Positions 1 through 9,234 of a DNA stretch of 12,133 nt are shown here, one piece after another (the stretch's first letter is position 1; each line of letters opens with the position of its first letter). The DNA is from Galbibacter sp035306585 (GTDB lineage: Bacteria > Bacteroidota > Bacteroidia > Flavobacteriales > Flavobacteriaceae): the NCBI RefSeq assembly GCF_035306585.1, contig NZ_DATGNU010000026.1, positions 1-12,133 on the forward strand. Reading direction: 5' to 3'. Under the pieces are notes generated by a model. It was given only the letters and a program-made list of their open reading frames with translations. It did not search any database and had not been told where the DNA came from. The position numbers and the translations under genes are program-made.

Positions 1-46
1 TTCAACGGCTCAAAAATTCCTGCTCGGTTAAATCCCAAACTATCCT

Positions 47-544
47 ATGCAAAAGATTTTACTACTCTCTGACACTCATGGATACATCGACGATACCATC
101 CTAAAGTACGTAAAACAAGCAGACCAGGTGTGGCATGCTGGCGATATTGGCAGTCTAGAGGTAACCGATGCCATAAAGGCCATTAAACCACTAAAGGCCG
201 TTTATGGTAATATCGACAATGCCACCATTCGAAGAGAATTCCCAGAGGAAATTCGCTTTACTTGTCAGGGTGTAGATGTGTGGATGATTCACATTGGTGG
301 ATACCCAAACCGATATAGTCCGCAGGTAAAAGAGCGGATAAAAAAGAATCCTCCTAAGTTATTTATATGCGGTCACTCGCACATTTTAAAAGTAAAATGG
401 GATAAGGGTTTAAACCTATTACACTTAAATCCAGGAGCCGTTGGCCAGTATGGCATACATCAAGTACGCACCATGCTGCGATTTGTCCTTGAAAAGGGTG
501 AAATCAAGAAATTGGAAATCATTGAAATAAAGAAAGGCAGTTAA
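47..544 (+). CDS. YfcE/MJ0936-type metallophosphoesterase
   Basis: A 165-aa single-domain calcineurin-like phosphoesterase, probably a cytosolic metal-dependent phosphodiesterase; the natural substrate cannot be told from sequence. The family's metal-ligand motifs are all visible in order: SDTHG (D9, H11), HAGDIG (D33), YGNID (N55), MIHIGG (H82) and CGHSH (H110, H112), followed by LNPGAVG at 127-133 near the C-terminus, where many relatives have NPGS. No signal peptide or membrane segment is seen, and the length is normal for the small YfcE-like group. The ATG at 47 places the first strand and SDTHG motif at the usual distance from the start. It is the only + strand gene and converges on the DUF3467 gene with a 29-nt gap. 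The 46 nt upstream are too short to show a promoter or identify the preceding gene; one frame there stops at 29-31 and another at 70-72, so an upstream gene may end here. Family assignment is secure, function is not. Confidence 0.93.
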   Translation: MQKILLLSDTHGYIDDTILKYVKQADQVWHAGDIGSLEVTDAIKAIKPLKAVYGNIDNATIRREFPEEIRFTCQGVDVWMIHIGGYPNRYSPQVKERIKKNPPKLFICGHSHILKVKWDKGLNLLHLNPGAVGQYGIHQVRTMLRFVLEKGEIKKLEIIEIKKGS

Positions 545-573
545 TCGAACCACCATCCCCCAAGCACGAGTTA

Positions 574-888
574 TTAAGCCTCCCCGGTTGGACCGAAATT
601 AAGCGGGATTGGGGGTTGCTCATAATCCTTAATTTCCCCGTGATTATTCTCAAAACGTTGTACGTTATCATGAAGCGCCTTTAGAAATCTCTTGGCGTGT
701 TGCGGGGTAAGAATAATGCGGCTTTTCACCTTTGCCTTGGGCCGTCCAGGCATAATACTGACAAAATCAACCACAAATTCAGAAACAGAATGATTGATGA
801 TGGCCAAGTTCGCGTAGGTCCCTTCTGCCGTTATATCATCTATTTCGATATTGATTTGATTTTTATGTTGATCTTTTTGATCGCTCAT
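574..888 (-). CDS. DUF3467 domain protein of unknown function
   Basis: A 104-aa acidic/polar protein that I recognise as a DUF3467 family member; no biochemical function is known to me. The visible core runs from about residue 12 to 80. It has an alternating strand pattern through YANLAIINHS (25-34) and EFVVDFVSIMPG (37-48), then a basic stretch KAKVKSR (51-57), the motif IILTPQHAKRF (58-68), and a likely helix to about residue 80. The tail (84-104) is proline-rich and probably disordered. The first ~10 residues are highly charged. No signal peptide or transmembrane segment is visible, so it is probably cytosolic. The ATG at 888 was chosen because an ATG 7 nt upstream is in another frame. From memory, this family commonly sits beside rpoC in Bacteroidota, which suggests a link to transcription or translation, but that is inference. 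The intrinsic terminator after rpoC suggests it is transcribed largely on its own. Confidence 0.9.
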   Translation of the reverse strand: MSDQKDQHKNQINIEIDDITAEGTYANLAIINHSVSEFVVDFVSIMPGRPKAKVKSRIILTPQHAKRFLKALHDNVQRFENNHGEIKDYEQPPIPLNFGPTGEA

Positions 889-909
889 AATCCATGTTTT
901 TGATAAAAA

Positions 910-917
910 TAAAGGTA
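910..917 (-). promoter_or_regulatory. Candidate Bacteroidota -7 promoter element for the DUF3467 gene
   Basis: On the minus strand this reads TACCTTTA, matching five of the six fixed positions of the Bacteroidota -7 consensus TAnnTTTG. It would give a 5' leader of roughly 15-20 nt before the ATG at 888. No TTG is found at the proper -33 spacing; the nearest upstream TTG is only 12 nt away. The position, just downstream of the rpoC terminator and upstream of the DUF3467 start, is what makes it plausible. Weak call. Confidence 0.25.
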
Positions 918-947
918 CTAAGATCTGCGCAATATTACCATAGAATT

Positions 948-982
948 CAAAAAAAATAAACCCTGGAGAAAATCCCCAGGGT
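948..982 (-). terminator. Intrinsic (rho-independent) terminator after rpoC
   Basis: On the minus strand a perfect 7-bp stem, ACCCTGG (982-976) with CCAGGGT (966-960), can be extended by two more pairs across one mismatch. It is followed at once by the U-rich run TTTATTTTTTTT (959-948). It begins 29 nt after the rpoC stop codon (1014-1012). The orientation fits termination of the minus-strand rpoC transcript. The opposite strand has only a weak T-run after the stem, so it is probably not bidirectional. Confidence 0.92.
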
Positions 983-1011
983 CATTTATTTAATACACAT
1001 TTATTAATTTA

Positions 1012-4000
1012 CTAGAAATTAACATGTTGTTGTTTACTTGCCATAATCTCATCATACTCCTCCTTGGACCCTACGATAATATTATCGTAATCTCTCATTC
1101 CAGTACCTGCTGGAATTCTATGACCAACAATAACATTTTCTTTAAGTCCTTCAAGACCATCAACCTTACCGCTGACCGCTGCCTCGTTTAACACCTTAGT
1201 AGTTTCCTGGAAGGAAGCTGCTGAGATAAAGGACTTGGTCTGAAGTGAAGCTCTGGTAATACCTTGAAGAATTGGCGTTGCAACCGCGGGAACAGCATCT
1301 CTCGCTACCACTAATTGCTTATCCGCTCTCTTTAGTACAGAGTTCTCATCTCTGAGCATTCTAGGTGTAATGATTTGACCAGCTTTTAAGTTCTGTGACT
1401 CTCCGGCATCCTCGACTACCTTCATACCAAAGATTCGGTCATTTTCTTCAATGAAGTCATCTTTATGTACTAATTGTTGCTCTAGGAAGGTTGTATCACC
1501 AGAATCGTCGATGCTTACCTTACGCATCATCTGACGTACCACTACCTCAAAGTGCTTGTCATTAATTTTTACCCCTTGTAAACGATATACCTCTTGTACC
1601 TCATTTACTAAGTACTGCTGAACAGCAGAAGGCCCTTTAATTCTCAAGATATCCTCTGGTGTGATAGAACCATCCGAGAGCGGCATACCTGCACGAACAT
1701 AGTCATTCTCTTGAACTAGGATCTGGTTCGACAATTTAACCAAGTACTTTTTAAGTTCTCCTAATTTAGATTCCACTATAATCTCGCGATTGCCACGTTT
1801 GATCTTACCAAAGGAAACCACACCATCAATCTCACTAACCACTGCAGGATTCGAAGGGTTACGCGCCTCGAAAAGCTCGGTAACTCTTGGAAGACCTCCG
1901 GTGATATCCCCGGCCTTAGAAGAACGTCTTGGAATCTTCACCAGTACTTTACCTTCAGCCACTTTATCATTGTGATCTACCATGATATGTGCGCCAACTG
2001 GTAAGTTGTAAGAACGTAATGTTTCTCCTTTGCTGTCTTTAATTAAAAGAGCAGGGATGAGTTTCTTATTACGAGACTCAGAGATAACTTTCTCTTGGAA
2101 ACCAGTTTGCTCATCGATCTCCACCTGGTAAGTAACCCCTTGTTCGATATTCTCATAGACGATCTTACCAGAGAATTCAGAGATAATTACCGCGTTATAT
2201 TGATCCCACTGACAAACCACATCCCCTTTCTCTAATTTATCACCATCTTTCTTGAAGATTTGCGAACCATAAGGAATGTTATTGGTTGCCAAAGTGATGC
2301 CCGTTTTCTCATCGATAAACTTGATTTCAGCCGTTCTGGAAATTACGACATCCACAGGTTTTTGTTCAGCGTCGACACCCTTAACAACTTTTAGATCATC
2401 GATCTCAATTTTACAGTTGTATTTAGAGATGATCTTATTGTCCTCAGAGATATTTCCTGCAATACCTCCAACGTGGAAGGTACGCAAGGTCAATTGAGTT
2501 CCAGGTTCACCGATCGACTGTGCAGCAACTACACCAACAGCCTCCCCTTTTTGAACCATTTTTCCAGTAGCTAAGTTTCTACCATAACATTTAGCACAAA
2601 TACCTTGTTTCGCCTCACAAGTGAGCGGAGAACGTACATCCATACGCTCAATCGGTGATGCATCTATCTTTTTAACAATGGCATCTGTAATCTCCTGACC
2701 AGCACCAACAATTAACTCTTCAGTCAACGGGTCATACACATCATCTAGAGAAACACGTCCAGCAACTCTTTCCCCCAAAGACTCAATGATTTCGTCATTT
2801 TTCTTTAAGGCCTCTACTTCAATACCTCTTAAAGTACCACAGTCAACAGCATTTACGATGACATCCTGCGATACATCCACCAAACGACGTGTCAAGTAAC
2901 CTGCATCCGCAGTTTTTAGTGCGGTATCCGCCAATCCTTTACGAGCACCGTGAGTGGAGATAAAGTATTCCAAAATCGAAAGACCTTCCTTAAAGTTAGA
3001 AAGAATCGGGTTTTCGATAATTTCACCACCACCAGCGGTAGATTTCTTTGGCTTAGCCATCAATCCACGCATACCAGTAAGCTGACGAATCTGTTCCTTA
3101 GAACCCCTTGCACCAGAATCCAACATCATAAACACAGAGTTGAATCCCTGGTTATCCTCACGAATACGCTTCATAGCCATTTCGGTAAGCATCGCATTGG
3201 TAGAGGTCCAAACATCAATCACCTGATTGTAACGCTCGTTATTGGTGATAAGCCCCATGTTATAGTTCATCATAATTCCATCCACCTGTTGATTGGCATC
3301 CTGAATCATCGTGTCCTTTTCCTCTGGAATAATAATATCACCTAAACTAAAGGACAGTCCACCTTTAAAAGCGAAGTTATACCCCATACTCTTAATCTTA
3401 TCCAAGAAGTCAGCCGTAGTTGGTACATCTGTTGCTTTTAAAATATTATGGATAATATCTCTTAATGATTTTTTTGTCAATACCTCATTGATATAACCTG
3501 CTTGTTCAGGAACTACTTCGTTGAATAGCACTCTACCAACAGTAGTTTCAATAATTTGAGGAACTAACACTCCTTCTTCATTAAAGTCACGCGTACGAAC
3601 TTTAATAATAGCATTAAGGTCGACTTTCTTTTCATTGAATGCGATATTTACCTCATCGGCTGAGTAGAAAGTAAGTCCTTCTCCCTTAACGGTTTTCTCT
3701 GGAGTTGATTTTCTAGCTTTGGTCATATAATAAAGACCAAGAACCATATCCTGAGATGGTACCGTAATTGGAGAACCATTCGCAGGGTTTAATATATTAT
3801 GAGAAGCCAACATTAACAACTGTGCCTCAAGGATTGCTTCAGGACCTAGTGGCAAGTGTACGGCCATTTGATCCCCATCAAAATCCGCGTTGAATGCGGT
3901 ACACACTAATGGATGCAATTGAATCGCTTTTCCTTCGATTAGTTTAGGCTGGAAGGCCTGAATACCCAATCGGTGTAATGTAGGAGCACGGTTTAGTAAT

Positions 4001-5313
4001 ACAGGGTGTCCTTTAAGTACATTCTCAAGAATATCCCATACAACTGGCTCTCTTTTATCTATAATCTTCTTAGCAGATTTAACTGTTTTTACAATTCCTC
4101 TTTCGATCAGCTTTCGAATGATAAACGGTTTGTAAAGTTCCGCTGCCATATTTTTAGGAAGTCCACACTCATAGAGTTTCATCTCTGGACCTACCACAAT
4201 AACAGAACGCGCTGAGTAATCAACACGTTTCCCTAGTAAGTTCTGACGGAAACGTCCTTGTTTCCCTTTGAGCGAATCTGAAAGCGATTTCAATGGTCTG
4301 TTGGACTCTGTCTTAACAGCAGAAGATTTTCTAGTGTTATCAAATAATGAATCAACAGACTCTTGAAGCATCCGTTTTTCGTTTCTCAAAATCACCTCAG
4401 GAGCTTTGATTTCCATCAATCGCTTCAAACGGTTATTTCTGATAATAACACGTCTATAAAGGTCATTGAGATCCGAAGTAGCGAAACGACCACCATCAAG
4501 AGGAACCAATGGACGTAATTCTGGTGGGATCACAGGAATTACTTTCATGATCATCCACTCCGGCTTGTTCTCTCTATTTCTTTGAGATTCCCGTAGCGCT
4601 TCCACAACTTGTAAACGTTTTAACGCTTCTGTTTTACGTTGCTTCGAGGTTTCATTGTTGGCCTTATGTCTTAATTCGTAAGACAGATCATCAAGATCAA
4701 TTCTAGACAACAATTCAATCAAACACTCTGCACCCATCTTAGCGATGAACTTATTAGGATCATTGTCCTCTAGGTATTGATTTTCTGCTGGAATGGTTTC
4801 CAAAATGTTCAAATACTCCTCCTCGGTTAGGAAGTCCATTTTTTGAACAGGGTCACCATCGGCATTTTTAGCATCACCTGGTTGAATAACCACATAACGC
4901 TCGTAATAAATAATCATATCTAGCTTCTTGGAAGGCAACCCAAGAAGATAACCGATTTTGTTAGGTAAAGAACGGAAGTACCAGATATGAGCCACGGGAA
5001 CCACCAAGTTGATGTGTCCAACGCGATCACGTCTAACCTTCTTTTCTGTTACTTCAACTCCACATCGATCACAAACGATTCCTTTATAACGTATTCTTTT
5101 ATATTTACCACAAGCACATTCATAATCCTTTACAGGTCCAAAAATACGCTCACAAAATAGACCGTCACGCTCTGGCTTATGGGTTCGGTAATTAATAGTT
5201 TCCGGCTTGAGAACCTCACCTCTGGATTCTCCTAGAATAGATTCCGGAGAGGCTAAACCGATAGAGATTTTATTGAACCTCTGTACTGTATTCTTATCTT
5301 TATTTCTAGCCAT
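1012..5313 (-). CDS. rpoC: DNA-directed RNA polymerase subunit beta'
   Basis: The 1433-aa largest subunit of RNA polymerase, forming the catalytic Mg site and clamp. Visible landmarks are as follows. The N-terminal zinc ribbon has C66, C68, C81 and C84. NADFDGD at 475-481 has the metal-binding aspartates D477, D479 and D481. The bridge helix lies around 784-811 (ISTHGARKGLAD). The second zinc site is C825, C899, C906 and C909. The trigger loop begins in AAQSIGEPGTQLTLRTFH (930-947) with R944 and H947; Leu943 sits where E. coli has Met932. No frameshift or missing motif is seen and the length suits Bacteroidota. I chose the ATG at 5313 (MARNKDKN) because the family begins this way. The longer frame from a TTG at 5370 would add 19 residues encoded by an intergenic hairpin. 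It follows rpoB by 91 nt, is probably co-transcribed with it, and ends at TAG before a strong terminator. Confidence 0.99.
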   Translation of the reverse strand: MARNKDKNTVQRFNKISIGLASPESILGESRGEVLKPETINYRTHKPERDGLFCERIFGPVKDYECACGKYKRIRYKGIVCDRCGVEVTEKKVRRDRVGHINLVVPVAHIWYFRSLPNKIGYLLGLPSKKLDMIIYYERYVVIQPGDAKNADGDPVQKMDFLTEEEYLNILETIPAENQYLEDNDPNKFIAKMGAECLIELLSRIDLDDLSYELRHKANNETSKQRKTEALKRLQVVEALRESQRNRENKPEWMIMKVIPVIPPELRPLVPLDGGRFATSDLNDLYRRVIIRNNRLKRLMEIKAPEVILRNEKRMLQESVDSLFDNTRKSSAVKTESNRPLKSLSDSLKGKQGRFRQNLLGKRVDYSARSVIVVGPEMKLYECGLPKNMAAELYKPFIIRKLIERGIVKTVKSAKKIIDKREPVVWDILENVLKGHPVLLNRAPTLHRLGIQAFQPKLIEGKAIQLHPLVCTAFNADFDGDQMAVHLPLGPEAILEAQLLMLASHNILNPANGSPITVPSQDMVLGLYYMTKARKSTPEKTVKGEGLTFYSADEVNIAFNEKKVDLNAIIKVRTRDFNEEGVLVPQIIETTVGRVLFNEVVPEQAGYINEVLTKKSLRDIIHNILKATDVPTTADFLDKIKSMGYNFAFKGGLSFSLGDIIIPEEKDTMIQDANQQVDGIMMNYNMGLITNNERYNQVIDVWTSTNAMLTEMAMKRIREDNQGFNSVFMMLDSGARGSKEQIRQLTGMRGLMAKPKKSTAGGGEIIENPILSNFKEGLSILEYFISTHGARKGLADTALKTADAGYLTRRLVDVSQDVIVNAVDCGTLRGIEVEALKKNDEIIESLGERVAGRVSLDDVYDPLTEELIVGAGQEITDAIVKKIDASPIERMDVRSPLTCEAKQGICAKCYGRNLATGKMVQKGEAVGVVAAQSIGEPGTQLTLRTFHVGGIAGNISEDNKIISKYNCKIEIDDLKVVKGVDAEQKPVDVVISRTAEIKFIDEKTGITLATNNIPYGSQIFKKDGDKLEKGDVVCQWDQYNAVIISEFSGKIVYENIEQGVTYQVEIDEQTGFQEKVISESRNKKLIPALLIKDSKGETLRSYNLPVGAHIMVDHNDKVAEGKVLVKIPRRSSKAGDITGGLPRVTELFEARNPSNPAVVSEIDGVVSFGKIKRGNREIIVESKLGELKKYLVKLSNQILVQENDYVRAGMPLSDGSITPEDILRIKGPSAVQQYLVNEVQEVYRLQGVKINDKHFEVVVRQMMRKVSIDDSGDTTFLEQQLVHKDDFIEENDRIFGMKVVEDAGESQNLKAGQIITPRMLRDENSVLKRADKQLVVARDAVPAVATPILQGITRASLQTKSFISAASFQETTKVLNEAAVSGKVDGLEGLKENVIVGHRIPAGTGMRDYDNIIVGSKEEYDEIMASKQQHVNF

Positions 5314-5354
5314 AATATATGGTGATAATGAATTAAGTGTAATTTGTATTACCT

Positions 5355-5401
5355 TTTTAACCTCGGGCAACCCTTTGAGTAAGGCTGCCCTTTGGTTAAA
5401 A
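5355..5401 (-). promoter_or_regulatory. Two-part mRNA hairpin in the rpoB-rpoC gap
   Basis: Read on the minus strand, an outer perfect 8-bp stem pairs TTTTAACC (5401-5394) with GGTTAAAA (5362-5355). A small internal loop (AAA against GA) leads to an inner 8-bp stem, GGGCAGCC (5390-5383) with GGTTGCCC (5372-5365), closing a 10-nt loop. One inner pair is G-U in the minus-strand RNA but would be an A-C mismatch in the other strand, so the fold favours the rpoBC mRNA. It starts 3 nt after the rpoB stop and ends 41 nt before the rpoC ATG. No U-run follows, so it is not an intrinsic terminator. A processing site, a stability element or a protein-binding site are possible roles; none is shown by the sequence alone. 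Confidence 0.7.
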
Positions 5402-5404
5402 TTA

Positions 5405-8400
5405 TTAATCTTCTAATCTGATATCTAAACCAAGACCTTTTAATTCGTGCATTAACACGTTGAAAGATTCTGGCAGACCAGGTTCTGGCATCATTTCTCC
5501 TTTGACAATGGACTCATAAGTTTTCGCTCTACCGATCACATCATCCGATTTCACGGTAAGGATTTCACGAAGGGTACTAGATGCTCCATAAGCCTCCAAT
5601 GCCCAAACTTCCATCTCTCCAAAACGTTGCCCACCAAATTGCGCTTTACCACCAAGAGGTTGTTGCGTAATAAGTGAGTATGGTCCAATGGAACGAGCGT
5701 GCATCTTATCATCAACCATATGCCCGAGTTTCAACATATAGATCACACCAACAGTTGCTGGTTGATCAAAACGTTCTCCAGTACCACCATCATATAGATA
5801 GGAGTGACCGAATCTAGGAATGGATGCCTGATCTGTTAATTCATTGATCTGATCCAAAGTAGCTCCGTCAAAAATTGGAGTCGCAAATTTCTTACCTAAT
5901 TTTTTACCGGCCCATCCAAGAACAGTTTCATAGATTTGACCAATGTTCATACGGGAAGGTACCCCTAATGGGTTCAACACGATATCCACTGGCGTTCCAT
6001 CCTCTAAGAAAGGCATGTCTTCCTGACGAACGATTCTAGCAACAATACCTTTGTTACCGTGACGTCCTGCCATTTTATCCCCTACCTTCAATTTACGTTT
6101 CTTAGCGATGTAAACCTTGGCAAGTTTCATAATCCCTGCAGGTAATTCATCCCCTACAGAGATGGTAAATTTATCACGACGTAATGCCCCTTGAAGGTCA
6201 TTTAGTTTAATTTTATAATTGTGAAGTAAGTCATTGATTAGTGCATTGGCCTGATCATCAGTAGTCCAAGTTCCACTAACTAAGTGAGCAAAATCATCCA
6301 CAGCATTCAACATCTTTTGCGTATACTTCTTCCCTTTAGGGAACACCTCTTCGCCTAGATCATTGAATACCCCTTGTGAGGTTTTGCCGTTTACTATTGA
6401 AAATAATTTTTCAATCAACACATCCTTCAACTGCGAGAATTTGGTTTCGTATTCCAATTCCAATTTCGCGATATCTTCCTTATCCTTGGCTCTTTTACGC
6501 TTATCTTTAATAGCACGAGAGAAAAGTTTCTTATCGATAACAACCCCATTCAATGAAGGAGAAGCTTTCAATGAAGCATCCTTCACATCTCCAGCTTTAT
6601 CTCCAAAGATCGCTCTAAGTAATTTCTCCTCTGGAGTAGGATCAGATTCCCCCTTAGGTGTGATCTTACCAATCAAGATATCACCAGGCTTAACCTCTGC
6701 ACCAATACGGATCATACCATATTCATCCAAGTCTTTGGTAGCCTCCTCAGATACGTTTGGAATATCATTGGTTAATTCCTCTGCCCCGAGTTTGGTATCT
6801 CTTACCTCTAAAGAATACTCATCGATGTGAATCGAGGTAAAGATATCTTCTCTTACCACCTTTTCAGAGATTACAATAGCATCTTCAAAGTTATATCCTT
6901 TCCAGGGCATAAACGCCACTTGAAGGTTTCTACCTAAAGCTAATTCCCCTTGTTGAGTAGCATAACCTTCGCACAACACCTGACCTTTAACCACTTTGTC
7001 ACCACGCTTCACGTTAGGCTTCAAGTTGATTGAAGTTCCCTGGTTAGTTTTTCTAAACTTAACCAAGTTATAGGTTTTATAGTCATCATCAAAGCTTACC
7101 AAACGATCCTCATCCGTACGGTCGTACTTGATAACGATCTTTTTAGCATCAACATAATGAACAACACCACTTCCCTCAGCATTTACCAGTACTCTGGAAT
7201 CGGTAGCAACTTGACGCTCTAATCCAGTTCCTACAATCGGAGATTCAGGACGTACCAGTGGTACAGCCTGACGCATCATGTTGGATCCCATCAGTGCACG
7301 GTTCGCATCATCGTGCTCCAAGAAAGGAATAAGAGAGGCTGATATAGAAGCGATCTGGTTTGGTGCAACATCCGTATAATCAATCTCAACTGGATCAACC
7401 ACAGGGAAGTCACCTTCCTCACGAGCAATCACCTTATCAGTATCGATGCTACCATCTTCCTTCATTGGGATATTGGCTTGGGCAATTTTCTTCTCTTCCT
7501 CTTCCTCTGCACTTAGGTACAAAATCTGAGAAAGATCAACTTTACCTTCCGTTACTTTGCGATATGGAGTTTCGATAAATCCCATACCGTTGATCTTAGC
7601 AAACACACTCAAGGATGAAATTAATCCAATGTTTGGACCCTCAGGAGTTTCAATTGGACACAAGCGACCATAATGCGTATAGTGAACATCACGCACCTCG
7701 AATCCAGCTCTCTCACGCGAAAGACCACCAGGTCCTAATGCGGAAAGACGACGTTTGTGAGTGATTTCAGCAAGCGGATTGGTCTGATCCATAAACTGAG
7801 ATAACTGATTGGTTCCAAAGAAGGAATTAATTACCGAAGACAACGTTTTAGCATTAATAAGGTCAATTGGCGTAAAGACCTCATTATCTCTAACGTTCAT
7901 TCGTTCCCTAATGGTGCGGGCCATACGAGCCAAACCAACACCGAACTGAGAGGACAATTGTTCTCCCACAGTACGAACACGACGGTTAGACAAGTGATCA
8001 ATATCATCGATCTCAGCTTTTGAGTTAATAAGCTCGATCAAATACTTGATAATGGTAATTATATCTTCTTTAGTTAGTACCTGCTTATCCATATCGATAT
8101 TAAGGCCCAACTTTTTATTCATTCTGTAACGACCTACCTCACCAAGATTATACCGTTGATCTGAGAAGAACAACTTATCGATAATTCCTCGAGCAGTCTC
8201 CTCATCTGGCGGCTCAGCATTACGCAATTGACGGTAAATGTGCTCCACGGCCTCCTTTTCAGAGTTAGTAGGGTCTTTTTGCAGGGTATTGTAGATTATA
8301 GCATAGTCACCGGTATGGCTATCTTCTTTATGAAGAAGAACAGTCTTTACATCGGTCTCTAAGATCTCGTCCACATGCTCCTTCTCTAAAATGGTATCCC

Positions 8401-9214
8401 TATCTAAGATAATTTCATTACGCTCGATAGAGACCACCTCTCCTGTATCCTCATCAACGAAATCCTCATGCCATGTCTTTAAAACACGAGCAGCTAATTT
8501 TCTTCCAAGGACCTTTTTAAGGCCACTCTTAGACACCTTAACTTCCTCAGCTAAATCAAATATCCCTAAAATATCTTTATCACGCTCAAATCCTATAGCA
8601 CGGAAAAGCGTAGTCACTGGTAACTTTTTCTTTCTATCAATATAGGCGTACATAACGCTATTGATATCTGTAGCAAATTCTATCCACGACCCTTTAAAAG
8701 GAATCACACGGGCAGAATATAATTTAGTTCCGTTAGCGTGGAACGATTGACCAAAGAATACACCTGGAGATCTATGTAATTGCGATACTACAACACGCTC
8801 GGCACCGTTAATAACAAAAGTACCACTTGGTGTCATATAGGGAATAGTTCCCAAATACACGTCCTGGACTATGGTTTCAAAATCTTCGTGCTCAGGATCT
8901 GTACAATAAAGTTTTAGTCTAGCCTTAAGTGGAACACTATAAGTCAACCCTCTCTCGATACATTCCTGAATAGAATAACGTGGAGGATCAATGAAGTAGT
9001 CTAAAAATTCAAGTACAAATTGATTGCGCGTATCAGTAATGGGGAAGTTCTCCATGAAGGTATTATAAAGACCTTCGTTTCCTCGTTCTTCAGATTTGGT
9101 CTCCAATTGAAAGAAGTCCTGGAATGACTTAATCTGAATGTCCAAGAAGTCCGGATATGCCGGGGTATTCTTAGCAGAGGCGAAACTAATTCTTTCAGTC
9201 TGATTTGTGAACAT
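5405..9214 (-). CDS. rpoB: DNA-directed RNA polymerase subunit beta
   Basis: The 1269-aa second-largest RNA polymerase subunit, forming the other half of the active-site cleft and the rifampicin pocket. The rifampicin region is intact: QLSQFMDQTNPL with D476 (E. coli D516), THKRRLSALGPGG with H486 (E. coli H526) and S491 (E. coli S531), then CPIETPEGPNIGL. These residues are the sensitive wild-type state, so no target-site rifampicin resistance is evident. The catalytic segment GDKMAGRHGNKG carries K1047 and K1055, equivalent to E. coli K1065 and K1073. The C-terminal region that joins beta' is present (GGQRFGEMEVWALEAYGA). The length is normal for Bacteroidota. The ATG at 9214 (MFTNQTER) is preferred; a TTG codon just before it merely opens the frame further. 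It lies 137 nt after rplL, with two hairpins between, and 91 nt before rpoC. Confidence 0.99.
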   Translation of the reverse strand: MFTNQTERISFASAKNTPAYPDFLDIQIKSFQDFFQLETKSEERGNEGLYNTFMENFPITDTRNQFVLEFLDYFIDPPRYSIQECIERGLTYSVPLKARLKLYCTDPEHEDFETIVQDVYLGTIPYMTPSGTFVINGAERVVVSQLHRSPGVFFGQSFHANGTKLYSARVIPFKGSWIEFATDINSVMYAYIDRKKKLPVTTLFRAIGFERDKDILGIFDLAEEVKVSKSGLKKVLGRKLAARVLKTWHEDFVDEDTGEVVSIERNEIILDRDTILEKEHVDEILETDVKTVLLHKEDSHTGDYAIIYNTLQKDPTNSEKEAVEHIYRQLRNAEPPDEETARGIIDKLFFSDQRYNLGEVGRYRMNKKLGLNIDMDKQVLTKEDIITIIKYLIELINSKAEIDDIDHLSNRRVRTVGEQLSSQFGVGLARMARTIRERMNVRDNEVFTPIDLINAKTLSSVINSFFGTNQLSQFMDQTNPLAEITHKRRLSALGPGGLSRERAGFEVRDVHYTHYGRLCPIETPEGPNIGLISSLSVFAKINGMGFIETPYRKVTEGKVDLSQILYLSAEEEEEKKIAQANIPMKEDGSIDTDKVIAREEGDFPVVDPVEIDYTDVAPNQIASISASLIPFLEHDDANRALMGSNMMRQAVPLVRPESPIVGTGLERQVATDSRVLVNAEGSGVVHYVDAKKIVIKYDRTDEDRLVSFDDDYKTYNLVKFRKTNQGTSINLKPNVKRGDKVVKGQVLCEGYATQQGELALGRNLQVAFMPWKGYNFEDAIVISEKVVREDIFTSIHIDEYSLEVRDTKLGAEELTNDIPNVSEEATKDLDEYGMIRIGAEVKPGDILIGKITPKGESDPTPEEKLLRAIFGDKAGDVKDASLKASPSLNGVVIDKKLFSRAIKDKRKRAKDKEDIAKLELEYETKFSQLKDVLIEKLFSIVNGKTSQGVFNDLGEEVFPKGKKYTQKMLNAVDDFAHLVSGTWTTDDQANALINDLLHNYKIKLNDLQGALRRDKFTISVGDELPAGIMKLAKVYIAKKRKLKVGDKMAGRHGNKGIVARIVRQEDMPFLEDGTPVDIVLNPLGVPSRMNIGQIYETVLGWAGKKLGKKFATPIFDGATLDQINELTDQASIPRFGHSYLYDGGTGERFDQPATVGVIYMLKLGHMVDDKMHARSIGPYSLITQQPLGGKAQFGGQRFGEMEVWALEAYGASSTLREILTVKSDDVIGRAKTYESIVKGEMMPEPGLPESFNVLMHELKGLGLDIRLED

Positions 9215-9234
9215 CAATGGACAATATTTTGATT

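Noticed and set aside
1..72. Open frame entering from the left edge and ending at 70-72, or another ending at 29-31
   Set aside because: Too few residues to identify a gene or choose a frame; the first would overlap the metallophosphoesterase start.
545..573. Possible bidirectional terminator in the convergent gap
   Set aside because: The 29 nt contain no stem longer than a few bases and no T-run on either strand.
5314..5370. In-frame 19-residue N-terminal extension of RpoC from a TTG codon at 5370
   Set aside because: The family begins at the MARNKD-like start at 5313; the extension is encoded by the intergenic hairpin and has no resemblance to RpoC N-termini.
6363..6830. 155-codon open frame on the + strand inside rpoB
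   Set aside because: It is fully antisense to a conserved part of rpoB, is Ser/Leu-rich as antisense frames tend to be, and shows no recognisable domain.
9215..9217. TTG codon giving a one-residue longer RpoB
   Set aside because: An ATG follows immediately at 9214 and matches the usual RpoB N-terminus.
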